Below are positions 1 through 10,515 of a DNA stretch of 64,000 nucleotides, one piece after another. Made by a program: the position numbers and the translations under genes. The notes below the pieces were generated by a model. The model saw only the letters and a program-made list of their open reading frames with translations. It was not told the DNA's origin and did not search any database. Source of the DNA: Undaria pinnatifida (Eukaryota; Sar; Phaeophyceae; Laminariales; Alariaceae); contig JABAKD010000008.1 in assembly GCA_012845835.1 (NCBI GenBank), forward strand, positions 15,739,223-15,803,222. The letters run 5' to 3'. Every line of letters begins with the position of its first letter. The stretch's first letter is position 1.

Positions 1-3000
1 AATAGGCCAGGTGGTCACGGGCCAGACTCTGGTGTCCCACGACACCTTTGCGGTCGAAAATCGTCAGGGGGAGCCGTGGGAGTCTGCCCATGTGGACCTC
101 GTTGGGCGCCAAACCCGTCGCCGCGCTGACAGAGTTGTTGTAAGCGAATTCGACGTGGGGCAGATGCGAGTCCCAGTCGTCTTGTCGCTCGTTGACGACC
201 ATAGCCAGCATTTGTGCCATAGTGTGATTTACCCGCTCAACGCCCCCGTTACAGTTGGGATGGTAGGAGCTTGTAGCAAGCTTGTGTACACCTAACAGCT
301 GATATACAGCTTGTGAAAGCTTGGAGCAGAACTGCAGTCCGTTGTCCGAGAGTATGGTGCGCGGGCACCCCCACAAGGGGATGTATTGGTTCACCAGGAT
401 ATTGGCTGTACCTTCCGCGGTGAACTCAGCGGCAGTGACGGGGAACATGTCGGCCCGACGACTGAAGCGATCGGTGAACAGCAGGATGTAGGTGTTGCCT
501 CGCGGTGTGGCCGGAAGGGGGCCGAAGTAGTCAACACTGACGGCGATACCTGGACCTTCCGGCAGAGGCATTGTGATGATGGGCCAGCGGACAGTCAGCC
601 GTGGGGTTTTTCGCGCTTGGCACTTCAAGCAGTGGCGAAGCCACCACCGGGTACACACACTCATGCCAATCCACCAATAAAAACGCTCCAGCATGCGCAG
701 CGTGCGCGTGGTGCCAAGGTGGCAGGAGGCCGTCGAGTGGCAAGCTTGCATGATCCAAGGGCGCATGAGCAGGGGAACGTAGATGCGAACTGGCTCGTTG
801 TTTAGCAAGCAAGCAGCTCGCCCCGCAGAGTTCGGTTTGTCAGAGCTTGTTTGCGGGAGTGTCGGTTTACGGACGAGCAGGACAAAGTCGTCGTCGGTTG
901 TATGTAGTCGACCCTTATCCGCCAGTTCCTGGATGTCTGAGAGAGAGGGACGCTTGGGCGAGGGGTAGCATGCCAAGAAGTCCGGTGGCAGGGCCGACGG
1001 CCGGCCGATAGAGATGTAACGTATCGTGGCGTGGCACGTCGGCTCTGCGTGTTGTTCGCGCTTCCAATCGGCATGGGAATAACGCGCGACGGAATCCGCG
1101 AATCGCAACTCAGCAGCGTCGCCGAGGGCATCCGACCTTGTAAGTGTAGCCGGCGTTTCACCAGGAGGAGGCGTAAGCCGTAGGAGCGGAGTTCCCATAG
1201 GCTCTGCGTGGTCGTGGCCGGACGGAAGTGGTACCGTGCGGGCCGGCGGGTCGGCAAGAGTAGGGGTCGCGGCGACTGGCGGAGCCGGCCGCGGCCGTCG
1301 GGCTCGCGGCGGAGTCGTAACTCGTCTGGGCGATGACTGGGGAACCCCGCCGGGCCCGAAGCCATAGTCGACAGCAGGGGGTGCCTTACCAGCTGCTGTT
1401 GCTGAACGCCGGCGCGTCCGAGTGGAGATGCGGTCCGAAAAGGGCGTCATCGTCTGGGGCGCCGGAGATCCAGGCGAGGTTGGGACGGACGCGGTCGGGC
1501 CCATGGGCTCGACGGGGTTTGTCCCTTGTACCGAGTTCCGGGAAGGAGTCGGTTGGGCCACTGATGTCGTGACAGCCGGGGCTTCGGCGGAGTCCTCGTT
1601 GGTCACGATGGGTACAGCAAAAACCGAAGCGAAATTGTAGTCGGCTGTACGCGAGCCCCCGCCTCGGCCGGGCGAGCTATCGACGGTGGTGGTGGATGCA
1701 GAAACACGAGCGACGAATCTCCTGGAAGGAGTAGGAAGGTCGTCAAGCCTCATACGTGGCCCGTGTGTGCGATAATCGCAAAAGTCGGCAAGAGTGAGAG
1801 GAAGCCCACCCAAGGCATTACTTTCGGTGCGGGGCATTAGCCCACCCAAGCCGACACCCGGTATCGGAGAAGAAGGAGTGTACAGCCCGCAAGCCCGTAT
1901 GAGGTATATACCACCATCCTCAACAGGGGTAAGGCTCGTCGAACCATTGCGGTCGTGTTCCGTGGCAGGCTCCGGCAAGCGAGACAGGAAGTCAGCGTTG
2001 CCGTTTGCGCTTCCTTTTCGGTATTCGAGGGTGTAATCGAATGCGGTGAGGAACTCGAGCCATCTCTGGACTCGGCCGTTGTGATTCCCCACTTTACCTA
2101 TGTTTTCCAGAGCCTTGTGGTCTGAGAATATTCGGAACTTGGTGCCCCAAAGGTAGCCGCGGAGGCGCTTGAGAGCCCAGACGATGCTGCCAGCTTCCAA
2201 ATCGAGAGGAGTCCAATGCCTTTCCGAGTCGAGCGTAGCTCGACTGATGTATGCGATGGGTTTTATGGAGCCGTCCGTCTGCTCCTGTTCGAGAGCGGCT
2301 CCGAACCCGTCGATGCAGGCATCGCAGTACACGTGGAACGGGCGAGTGCCGTCGGCGACGGCGTCCCAATCAGGGAAAACGAGGACCGGCGGGGTCGTGA
2401 GCTCCGCCAAGATTTCTCTCACCAACTTCTCCATATCAGGCGTGAAGACAAACTTTACCCCCTTCCGAAGGAGTGCGTTAATAGGACGAAGTCTCTTCGA
2501 TAAGTCGGGCAAAAATTTGCGGTAATAGTTGATACCACCTATGAGTGCGCGCACCTGCTTAACGTCAGTGGGCATCGGCATATTGGTCAATGCCGACACT
2601 TTTTCCGAATTTGGGCGTAGGCCTGCTGGAGAAATGGAGTGGCCTAGAAAGTTCGCATCGGTAGCGCCCAAACGCGCCTTCGAGGGGGAAAGCTTGAGAT
2701 TGTGCTTTCGAAGGCGTTCGAAGAGAGAGCGAATCGTCCCAACATGCGTTACCGGGTCGGAGTCGAACACGATGACATCGTCGAGGTAAGCTGCCACCTG
2801 TGTCAAACCCTTGATCACCTCCTTGATAACCTTGACGAACCACCCAGGCGAGGCGCTGCTGCCCTGGGGCATAACGAGCGACTCATAAAGGCCCGTGGGT
2901 GTGCAGAACGCTGTAAGGGGAACTGTGTCCTTGTGTGCCGTTATCTGATGGAACGAGGAAACCAAGTCGAACAGGGAAAACACCCGACCTGAGCCCAAGG

Positions 3001-5974
3001 AGTCCAGGACCTGGTCCACGCGGGGAATCGGCAGTTGACTGAGCTTGCTAATTTGGTTGAGCTTCTTGTAGTTCACCGTGATCCTCACACCGCCAGATTT
3101 CTTCGGGATGACCACCAGCGGGCTCGAGTACGGTGAGGTCGAGTGCTGAATCAGCCCAGCCGCGAGGTACTGGTTAAGGGTCGCGTCCACTTCTCTGGCC
3201 AGTATAGGGTTTATGCGATGGGGCCGTGAAGTGACCGGAGCGCTGCCCTCCGGAACCGAGATTTCAAAGGGCATTAGGGAGCATGACCCAAAATCCGTCT
3301 TCGAGGTGGAGAACACGTCAGAAACGTCGCAGAGCACATCCCCCAGTTGCTCAATGGTCGGGGGGTCCCAACCAGGGTCGTGTAAGTCGAACGTAATCTC
3401 TCGCAGGTGCGGTGGGAGTCGGGCCCAGACGCGCAGAAATGCAGAACGTTGGGCCGGGTTCAAACGTTCCATAAGCGTCGGCGAGGGCGACGGTACGGCG
3501 GGAACTAACTCCTCCGCGCCGGTCGGGCTCGCGACCGCAGAGACCTGGCTGTCCGAAGTCTGGCCAGGGTGGGGACCCGCAGCCTTGATAGAGTGTTGTA
3601 AGGCACCCAGCGGGATGCGCAAAAGTGGGGCGTCGGCGACCCCGACAAGGTCGCCTGGCTCGAGGTCCGCGACACCTATGACGGGAAGCACCTGTCGTCC
3701 TGAAGCAACAAAGTGTTTCTGTCCCGAAAGAACATCCGGCTGCGGCAGTATGTCGACAAGATAGTGTCCTGTGAGCGCAGGAGAGCCGTTACTGCGCACC
3801 AAGTTGACCTCGAGCAGTTGGGGCTCGTCCGACAAAGAGACGCCTGTAGAGCCATCATAGCGAAGGTGGAAAGCACCGTTCGATGCTGCGGGGTCGACGG
3901 CATAAGCCGCTACGCCTGCTGTGGCGTGGTGGGACAACGTCAGCTCGCCCAAAACCCAATTATCGAGAGGACGAGGGGGCAGGGCGCGGTATGAACGGGT
4001 GTTGAAGCGCATCCAACTGTCGCGGCCCAGCAAGACAGCGTGCTGTATGACCGAAGGAGAGACCACGCATGCCCACACCGCGAGAGAGCATGTTGGTTCT
4101 TTTTCGAGGAAGAATTGAACGCTCAGACGGATGTGGGTCACGGTCCGTAAAGGGGCGGATTCGCCAAAGCCACCCCAGGAGCGAGGGCTGCTAGGCCGCT
4201 CGCACGTCGATGAGGCGGCGCCTACCGATAGCATACGATCCAACACGTCACGGCGGATGAAGGTTTGGGGGGAGCCAGTGTCAAGCAGCGCTGTACATAT
4301 GTAGGGCGCAATAGCGTCCCCTCCGCTATGTATTGCAATATCGGTAGTGAAAGAATCGTCGTCCAGCGTCACGGTACCCCCAACGAGGCAGGGGCCATGT
4401 TCTGGCAGTGCGCGGTCTGAGGCGCCGCGAGAAGCTACCGCCAAAACCTCCGGGCTTTGATCGGCGGGTGTACCCGAAAAATAGGCCGAAGGAGGGCCTT
4501 GGGCAGCGCCGACCGCGGTCCCCAAACGCGACTGCTGAGCGGACGAAATTTCATGGATTCCAGCATTCCCGGTGGGCCTGCGGAATCGACGAGGGGAGGC
4601 CGGGTGTGGCGATCCGTCCTCGCAGTCGCGAATTGCTTCGCGAACGGCAGAGAGTGCCTCACCGAGCAAATTTTTTCCTCTCCACTTGTGTGGATCCTTG
4701 GCGTGGGGGTCGTCCGCCCGGAGACCTATACCCCACACAGTGTCTAGAGGACTGGCCTCTGCCAGAAATTTGTTGCCAGTGCTCAAAAGGTGATTTTTCA
4801 TGGCAGGGTTCTGCGTAAATTTGGCATAGTTGCCAGATAACACGGCATTTTGCTTCTCCCTGTCCCAAACGGCGGCGTCAAAATTGCGCACGCTTCGACC
4901 GACGCGTTTGTGTGTGCTGGGGTCAGACGATGACATGATGAGCTCCACTGCGCGATGGTCTTTAAAAAGCCGAGCATTTTCAGCCATCATAAACTGCTCC
5001 GCGCAAGAATATGAGACGTCGTCGACGACAAACGACGAAGGAGACCACTGCGAGAAAAAGGACGGCGGTTGCCAGAACAACACTACCTTGTCTGTAGAGT
5101 ATTCGAGGGAAGGGTCAAAAGTCGACGGTGCCAACCCGTCGGAGGCCGTGTTAGGCATATGAGCTTGTAATGTCCCCGTCTGGGGACACCAGTCTCTGGC
5201 ACTTTGGGCCTGCAGCGTCCCCGTCTGAGGACGCCCGGCCTCGGGAGCACGGCGCGAGCCCGAACCCACGGGTGGTCGCGTCGTGGCCTTGTCGCTCTTT
5301 GGCGTAAAATCGCAAGGAACTGCTCTCACTGCACCCGAAGGGACAGGGGGCTCGGAGCTGTTACTGCTTGACGAGAGGCGCGATTCTTCCGTATCTTCAC
5401 GGGAATAGCGTCCAGCTGATCGGGCTGGAGGCCGTGGCGTCACCACTGGCCCGTTGCGCAGTGTCGGATCTATATCCTGTGCCACTGGGGCAGACGTAGC
5501 CTGATGCACGTGGGTTAGCGTGCTTAAAGACGGAGCAGGGCCCGTAGACCCTGTGGGCGTCTTCGAGAGCGGGGCTCGGACAAGTGGAAATAAATTCTTC
5601 GCCCGAGAGGGCTCCTTCCCGTTAGCCCTCTTGGAGGAGAGAGACGAGGTAGCTAAGCTTGTCGGCTCCTCCTTGATGGGAAAAAGGATAGAGCGCCCGC
5701 TACTATCGCGAGGAGACACCGACTCAAATCTTGGAAAATATCTCGGTGCATATGGGTTGGCTTTCCCACACCTCAAACCAACCGCCGTATTACGGTCAGG
5801 AAGAGGTGGAGACGAACCCGTTCGCGTATGGGGGCGACGCGTCGTCGCCGCAGTTTTCTTGCTGCGCGACGCGTGCCTGAGGGAAGCGTGCAAGGTGCAG
5901 GCTCCTGAGTCATGGTTAAGGGGGGCAGCGTTAGGGGCCGTGCCTCCGTTGTCGAGCTTGAGCCACGGCAGGGG
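1..5974 (-). CDS. pol: Ty3/gypsy-type pol polyprotein with an N-terminal NADAR domain (partial, runs off the left edge)
   Basis: One frame is open from just after a TAA at 5975-5977 to position 1, about 1,990 codons, with no stop in the window. Domains in order: a Ser/Pro-rich leader; NADAR (about 5083-4624); aspartic protease with LLDTGS (DTG at 4282-4274); reverse transcriptase with a PLVVIPKKSGG strand, FDLVSSFHQI, MPQG and YLDD (2788-2777); RNase H with YCDACIDGFGA, LDLEAGSIVWAL and FSDHKAL (about 2340-2100); a roughly 350-residue Pro/Ser-rich linker; then integrase with an HHCC-like finger ending CLKCQ (about 760-600) and a DDE core (VDYFGPLP near 530, LSDNGLQF near 345, GGVERVNH with Glu codon 236-238). 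The order RT-RNase H-integrase marks Ty3/gypsy. The first Met is at 5158, just before NADAR. Expression probably needs frameshifting or readthrough from gag. The integrase C-terminus and 3' LTR are outside the window. Confidence 0.93.
4624..5083 (-). other. NADAR (YbiA/DUF1768-like) domain inside the retrotransposon polyprotein
   Basis: About 153 residues, the usual length of a NADAR domain, in the same uninterrupted frame as the protease and reverse transcriptase. Visible family hallmarks: an N-terminal FFSQWSPSSF block (family F-S-N-F-Y-P-S-P-F), YSCAEQFMMAENARLF with the conserved Glu, KRVGRSV followed by FDAAVW, KFTQNPAMKNHLLSTG, then FLAEASPLDTVWGIGL and DPHKWRGKNLLGEAL near the end. All conserved blocks are present and in order. 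Known NADAR proteins include the N-glycosidase YbiA, and members reported to remove ADP-ribose from nucleic acid. In this position it would be made as part of Gag-Pol and could be released by the protease. Its role in the element is unknown. Recognition rests on motif memory, not a profile search. Confidence 0.85.
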
Positions 5975-6297
5975 TTAACGGCGTTGGAAGCACTGGTCCC
6001 CAATGCCGAACTCGGACCATGATCGAGGGGGGCGTCACTGTGGGCGCACACCCCCTTCGTAGAAAATGTAACCTGGCTGGGGGGGGGCATACTGGGAGCC
6101 CTGGTCCTCACCGCCGGCACTGCGCCGTGAAAGTCATCAGGCGACGTAGGAGCACTTGGGCTCTTGACAGAAGTAAATTGTGCCGCGCCACGTGTAAGGC
6201 GAACGACAGGCACACGAGCATCTTGTGAAATCAAAGGAAGTGTCCCCGACAGTGCCGTCGGCGTACGGGTCGGGTGTGCCGTACCGCCGTCGCCCTG
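5773..6297 (-). other. gag-pol junction: gag frame continues open after the gag TGA, then overlaps pol
   Basis: After the gag stop (TGA at 6300-6298) the same frame stays open for about 174 more codons to a TGA at 5775-5773. The translation is Pro/Ser/Thr-rich, like the end of gag. The pol frame, which is -1 relative to gag, has TGA stops at 6139, 6136 and 6037 and a TAA at 5977, so pol cannot be entered before about 5974. The two open frames therefore overlap only at 5974-5773. Reaching pol would need TGA readthrough plus a -1 shift in this 200-base overlap, or splicing, or this copy carries mutations. I saw no canonical slippery heptamer in the right phase. Confidence 0.6.
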
Positions 6298-9249
6298 TCA
6301 GTTACCAGTGCGAAAGGTACCTGGTTGGCGCGCGTTGGGGTTTCCGCTCGGATTGTGGGTTGCCCCGAAGCGTTTCCCCGGAGCAGACACGGAAGCCGAG
6401 GAGGCTGACGAGGGCGGGACAGCACCTTGTTGGCCAGGCGTGTATGTGCTGTTGTTGTTACCGCTGTGGCTGTTTGTCTGTCCCTGGTCCCGTGGGTACC
6501 CTCGTGATTGGTTTGAACGATTTCGGCGATTTTTGTTGTACGTTTGCGAGCGAGAAGAGCGTCCGTCGCGGCGGTAGCTAACCATACGTGCTTGCCACCG
6601 TCGGAAAACGTCATCATCGCCAAGTTGGCCAAGTTCAGGGTTTAGACAGCCGCTGGCGTTGATAAAGGGATGCCTACAGTTGCGTAAGGAATGAGTGTCT
6701 TCGTGACAGTTGAGGCAATGACCCCTGTTTTCTCGGAGAGCCGCGGCGCGGGCAGAGGGCGTGAGGAGGCCGCTCCAGAGGGGAGGGTCGTCGGTCTTAA
6801 ACGAGGCACTAACAGCGAAAACTTCTGCATAGTGTTGTTCTTCTAGGGGCCAGCAGTTGGACATTTTGTCGAGCCAGGGGTCGGTGGAAGCAACAATCGG
6901 CATGACAATCGGATTATGGCTCGAACCCGTCTGCCAAGAAGGCGACTGGGACAGCACTCGGCCCTGGCCGCGCCCATGAACGGCGGGCCGGGGCCCCAAC
7001 GGGGCGGATGACCGCGATCCCGTCGAAGAAACAGGTAGAGAAAAATGTTTTTCGCCGTTGACGGCAGGTGTCTTATTATGCGCCAAGTCACTGAACGCTT
7101 TCCACATGGCATCTAACGAGGCGTATGGCCGTGGGTCCGTAGCCTTCGAGCCAGGGTATAACGTAGGCATGAGCGTCGGAAACTGCTCGTTGACCGCCAT
7201 CCTAACCACCTCCAGCACGACATCCGTCCCCGGGGACAAAACACGCTCACTCCCCGTGACTGCCGATACTAGCACACGGAACTCCCGACTGAAATCAGAA
7301 AAAGGCGTGCCGTTACACACTCCAAAAGTATGCAACTTAGTGTAGCCTTCGCCCGTGTCGACCCGGTCAAAGTGCGTCACGAGCAGGCGTAGCAGGAGGG
7401 TGAAAGCCTCGGGCCCAGATGCTCCTCCGTCCAACGCTCTTGACACCTGTCCAAAAAAATCGTCGATCAAGGTGGTCATGCGGGCGGTCGTGGGCCTGTC
7501 AGGTGTTATGGCACGGTTGAATGCCAGGCGGAGGGGGTGGATCCAACCGGGAACCCACGTCGGGGCACGTACACCCTCTTGGCAACGGTCGTCACAGCGC
7601 ATGAGTATGTCAGTCGTGGCAGACCGAACCGAACGTGTGAGTTGCTGGGTGCCGTCAGACTTGTTCAAAGAGGCGGGGAACGGTAGCACAGAAATGCGTG
7701 ATACGTCCTTGTGGGAGAGCTTAACATAGGCGCGCCTAACCGAGTCATCGAGCGTGGATTTAGCTAGAGCCGCGGCGGTAGCAAGTTCGGCGGTACGCTC
7801 GCGAGCCAAATCCGAAGAAACAGGCTTGGTGTGGTCACCCGACCCAGTAAGTTTGCTCAGCCGGTCGGCGGACGAGGCAATATCGACCAGGGAAGGAGTT
7901 ACTTGCCTCCTGCCAGGTACCACGGTCACCTCGCCGTGGTCCGTGGTGGAGCTCGAAGACGAGCGTGAGGACGTTGACGCCCCGTCCCACGCTGAGGGCC
8001 CTCGTGTGCTGTTTCGCCGTCCTCCGGTGCCCCCTCCTGAGCTGCGACCGCCGCCCCGGTTGGTTCGGGCCTGGTTGCTCCCTTGGCGGCGCTGTGGGCC
8101 ACCACCAGTACCCGACGCTCCTCCCGTGCTTCCACCACCGTTGCCACCACCGCGACGGTTGTGGTGGCCACCACTCCCACCGTTTTCCCCGTTTCCCCCA
8201 CTCTGGCCGCCACCACCCCCGGAGTTGTCACCTCCACGGTAGCGGTCCCCCCGATCACGGCTGCCACCGCGCCGCTGTTTGGTGGAGCGCCTTCCTTCCA
8301 GCGCTTCCTTTGGAGTCGGCCACAGGACTGGGTCAGGGGCGTCGTCGTGGGCCAATCTTAAGGCTTTGACCAAAGCGAGGGTAGGTGCTCGCCTCATCTG
8401 CCCAAAGGCGGACGAGTTGTCCCGGCGAGCCCAGACTGTTCCGACCGAAAGGTCTTCCGCCTTGAACGACGACCGTCGCTCTGACGTTAGGAGGGTCGTG
8501 GCCGCTGTTACCACCGCCTCTGCCAGATGCGCCGAGAACTCGACCCTCGGCGTGGTAGCCATGTACTGGACGCTGCCAGACATGAAAGCGTCGTCCCCGG
8601 GTCGTGTCTCTTGGGAGGCGACACCCAGCAAGCGCGCCGGGGAAGGGGTAGCTCTCGCCGGAGTCGACTTAGCTGAGAGGGCAATGGCTTGGCGCGCCCT
8701 CTCTACCGCGCGGGACGCCTCGCGAGCAGCGGCCCTCGCCTGGTCGAGGGCTTGATCCTCGCGCCGTCGACGTTCGTCATCGACCCTTCTGCGTTCCTCT
8801 CGCCGAAGCAGGGTCGCGTTGGCTTCGTCGAGAGCTCTTTGGGCCCGAGAAATTTCAGACTCTGCGTCTGAGGGGCCGGCATGGGAGCGCTGGTCTCCGT
8901 AGGTCTGGGGAAGGCGCTCTGTCGAGCGCGGAGAGGTCTGATGTCGACGGTGGTGCTCTGAGGACAGCTGGAGATGCTCCCTCGAGGCTGGGGATATTTG
9001 TCGTCGTGATGTCTCCGCGCCCGGTAGGAGTTTTTCCGCCTCGTCGACCGGCGAGTCGGGGTGGTCGGACGGTGTGCCGTGTTGTTGACTGGTGTTGGAG
9101 TCACTATCGTCGTCCAGGTTTTCGGCGCGTCCACCTCGTCTCGATTCGCGGGACCTCGAGCGTTCCCGTCCTTCTCCCTGGGCCTCCTGGATGGGGCGCG
9201 CGGAGGACCGCAGCCTGCCCGAGTAGCCCCCATCGTCGCTGGTGGACAT
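6298..9249 (-). CDS. gag: Ty3/gypsy-type Gag polyprotein (capsid and nucleocapsid), 983 aa
   Basis: Starts at an ATG (9249) and is intact. The first 200 or so residues are Arg/Ser/Glu-rich with a heptad-like stretch (residues about 135-195, many RRxxD/E and Ala) that should form a coiled coil. A Gly/Asn/Arg low-complexity segment follows (about residues 300-410). The middle to late part resembles a capsid region (LRLAFNRAI, LIDDFFGQVSRAL, FSDFSREFRVLVSAV). A CCHC zinc knuckle, C-x2-C-x4-H-x4-C (CLNCHEDTHSLRNC), lies at residues 845-858, followed by a basic Arg/Asn/Ser/Gln-rich tail. This is the expected Gag layout, though 983 aa is long for the family. Pol lies directly downstream on the same strand. 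The opposite-strand open frames here are composition shadows. Confidence 0.9.
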   Translation of the reverse strand: MSTSDDGGYSGRLRSSARPIQEAQGEGRERSRSRESRRGGRAENLDDDSDSNTSQQHGTPSDHPDSPVDEAEKLLPGAETSRRQISPASREHLQLSSEHHRRHQTSPRSTERLPQTYGDQRSHAGPSDAESEISRAQRALDEANATLLRREERRRVDDERRRREDQALDQARAAAREASRAVERARQAIALSAKSTPARATPSPARLLGVASQETRPGDDAFMSGSVQYMATTPRVEFSAHLAEAVVTAATTLLTSERRSSFKAEDLSVGTVWARRDNSSAFGQMRRAPTLALVKALRLAHDDAPDPVLWPTPKEALEGRRSTKQRRGGSRDRGDRYRGGDNSGGGGGQSGGNGENGGSGGHHNRRGGGNGGGSTGGASGTGGGPQRRQGSNQARTNRGGGRSSGGGTGGRRNSTRGPSAWDGASTSSRSSSSSTTDHGEVTVVPGRRQVTPSLVDIASSADRLSKLTGSGDHTKPVSSDLARERTAELATAAALAKSTLDDSVRRAYVKLSHKDVSRISVLPFPASLNKSDGTQQLTRSVRSATTDILMRCDDRCQEGVRAPTWVPGWIHPLRLAFNRAITPDRPTTARMTTLIDDFFGQVSRALDGGASGPEAFTLLLRLLVTHFDRVDTGEGYTKLHTFGVCNGTPFSDFSREFRVLVSAVTGSERVLSPGTDVVLEVVRMAVNEQFPTLMPTLYPGSKATDPRPYASLDAMWKAFSDLAHNKTPAVNGEKHFSLPVSSTGSRSSAPLGPRPAVHGRGQGRVLSQSPSWQTGSSHNPIVMPIVASTDPWLDKMSNCWPLEEQHYAEVFAVSASFKTDDPPLWSGLLTPSARAAALRENRGHCLNCHEDTHSLRNCRHPFINASGCLNPELGQLGDDDVFRRWQARMVSYRRDGRSSRSQTYNKNRRNRSNQSRGYPRDQGQTNSHSGNNNSTYTPGQQGAVPPSSASSASVSAPGKRFGATHNPSGNPNARQPGTFRTGN

Positions 9250-9639
9250 GGTGCCTGGGAGTAGTGAAGGGGGGGGGGATAGGAACGACGCGTGAAGAAG
9301 CTATGGACAGATAAATTGTTGTGGTGTTCCTGCTCCAAGGAGCGGTATATCTGTGTTTCAGCAAACAGCAACAATATGGGCCTTAAAGCCGTCCAGCCTT
9401 AGTGATGGTAGCAGCCACGTCATCTAGCCGTATAAGAGGAGTACAGCAGTAACAAGGTACCAATCATCATAACCGCAACATAAGAGCAGCGCCCAGTCTG
9501 ACCGTAGGGTATATGGGTAACGCCCGCTCGAACCGCAGCACAAGTAGCCAAAACTGGGCAGCACTGACCCCAACCGCAGTGCAGGGGGTGCAACACAGTA
9601 AGGGTACGTCTGCAGCCATCGCACTTAAACAGGCATCAT
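9250..9639 (-). other. Leader upstream of gag; probable 5' untranslated/LTR zone, no gene
   Basis: No supported coding sequence. It lies between the gag start and the 84-bp tandem repeats, where a 5' LTR end and primer-binding site would be expected, but the partner LTR is beyond the left edge so the LTR cannot be delimited. A C-run (nine G on the plus strand, about 9271-9279) sits just upstream of gag. 9,420-9,640 resembles a degenerate version of the 84-bp repeat. Confidence 0.4.
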
Positions 9640-9689
9640 TCGACCTAGGCTGGGGGAGGTAGCACAGGAGAGCGTCGCCCAAAACGCCC

Positions 9690-10515
9690 ACGCTCATCGG
9701 ACCAAAACGGGCAGCATTTACCCTAGGTGTAGTGTAAGGGTTATCATAAAAAAGGTTCGCCCAACACGCCGACGCTCATCGCACCAAAACAGGCAGCATT
9801 TACCCTAGGTGTAGTGTAGGGGTGGAGCACAGTGTAAGATCGCCAAACACGCTGGCACTCAGCGCACCAAAACGGGCAGCATTTACCCTAGGTGTAGTGT
9901 AGGGGGGGGGAGCACAGTGAAAGATCCCCAACACGCTGACGCTCATCGCACCAAAACGGGCAGCATTTACCATAGGTGTAGTGTAGGGGGGGGGGAGCAC
10001 AGTGTAAGATCGCCCAACACGCTGACACTCATCGCACCAAAACGGGCAGCATTTACCCTAGGTGTAGTGTAGGGGTGGAAGCACAGTGTAAGATCGCCCA
10101 ACACGCTGACACTCATCGCACCAAAACGGGCAGCATTTACCCTAGGTGTAGTGTAGGGAGGGGGAGCACAGTGTAAGATCGCCCAACACGCTGACACTCA
10201 TCGCACCAAAACGGGCAGCATTTACCCTAGGTGTAGTGTAGGGGGGGGGAGCACAGTGAAAGATCGCCCAACACGCTGACACTCATCGCACCAAAACGGG
10301 CAGCATGTACCCTAGGTGTAGTGTAGGGGGGGAAGCACAGTGAAAGATCGCCCAACACGCCGACACTCATCGCACCAAAACGGGCAGTATTTACCCTAGG
10401 TGTAGTGTAGGGGGGGAAGCACAGTGAAAGATCGCCCAACACGCCGACACTCATCGCACCAAAACGGGCAGCATTTACCCTAGGTGTAGTGTAGGGGGGG
10501 AAGCACAGTGTAAGA
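9690..10515. repeat. 84-bp minisatellite, about 10 units
   Basis: The motif GCAGCATTTACCCTAGGTG recurs at about 9711, 9793, 9876, 9960, 10046, 10130, 10215, 10300, 10384 and 10468, a spacing of 82-86 bp. Each unit contains a G-run of variable length (five to ten G), which accounts for the spacing changes, and the block CATCGCACCAAAACGGGCAG. The short minus-strand reading frames through it are a by-product of a unit length that is about a multiple of three. It lies directly upstream of the gypsy gag and may belong to that element's LTR or leader. Confidence 0.9.

Noticed and set aside
11-5978. Many plus-strand open frames of 60-185 codons
   Set aside because: They lie opposite the continuous pol frame and have no motifs; they are shadows of the GC-rich coding strand.
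7754-8755. Plus-strand frames rich in Pro and Leu opposite gag
   Set aside because: They are the antisense of Gly/Arg-rich gag codons, while the gag strand has a zinc knuckle and an intact 983-codon frame.
9250-9420. Primer-binding site for the gypsy element
   Set aside because: Several TGG-starting segments are possible, but with no LTR boundary none can be chosen.
9690-10515. CRISPR array
   Set aside because: There are no unique spacers; whole units are tandemly repeated, and the DNA is eukaryotic.
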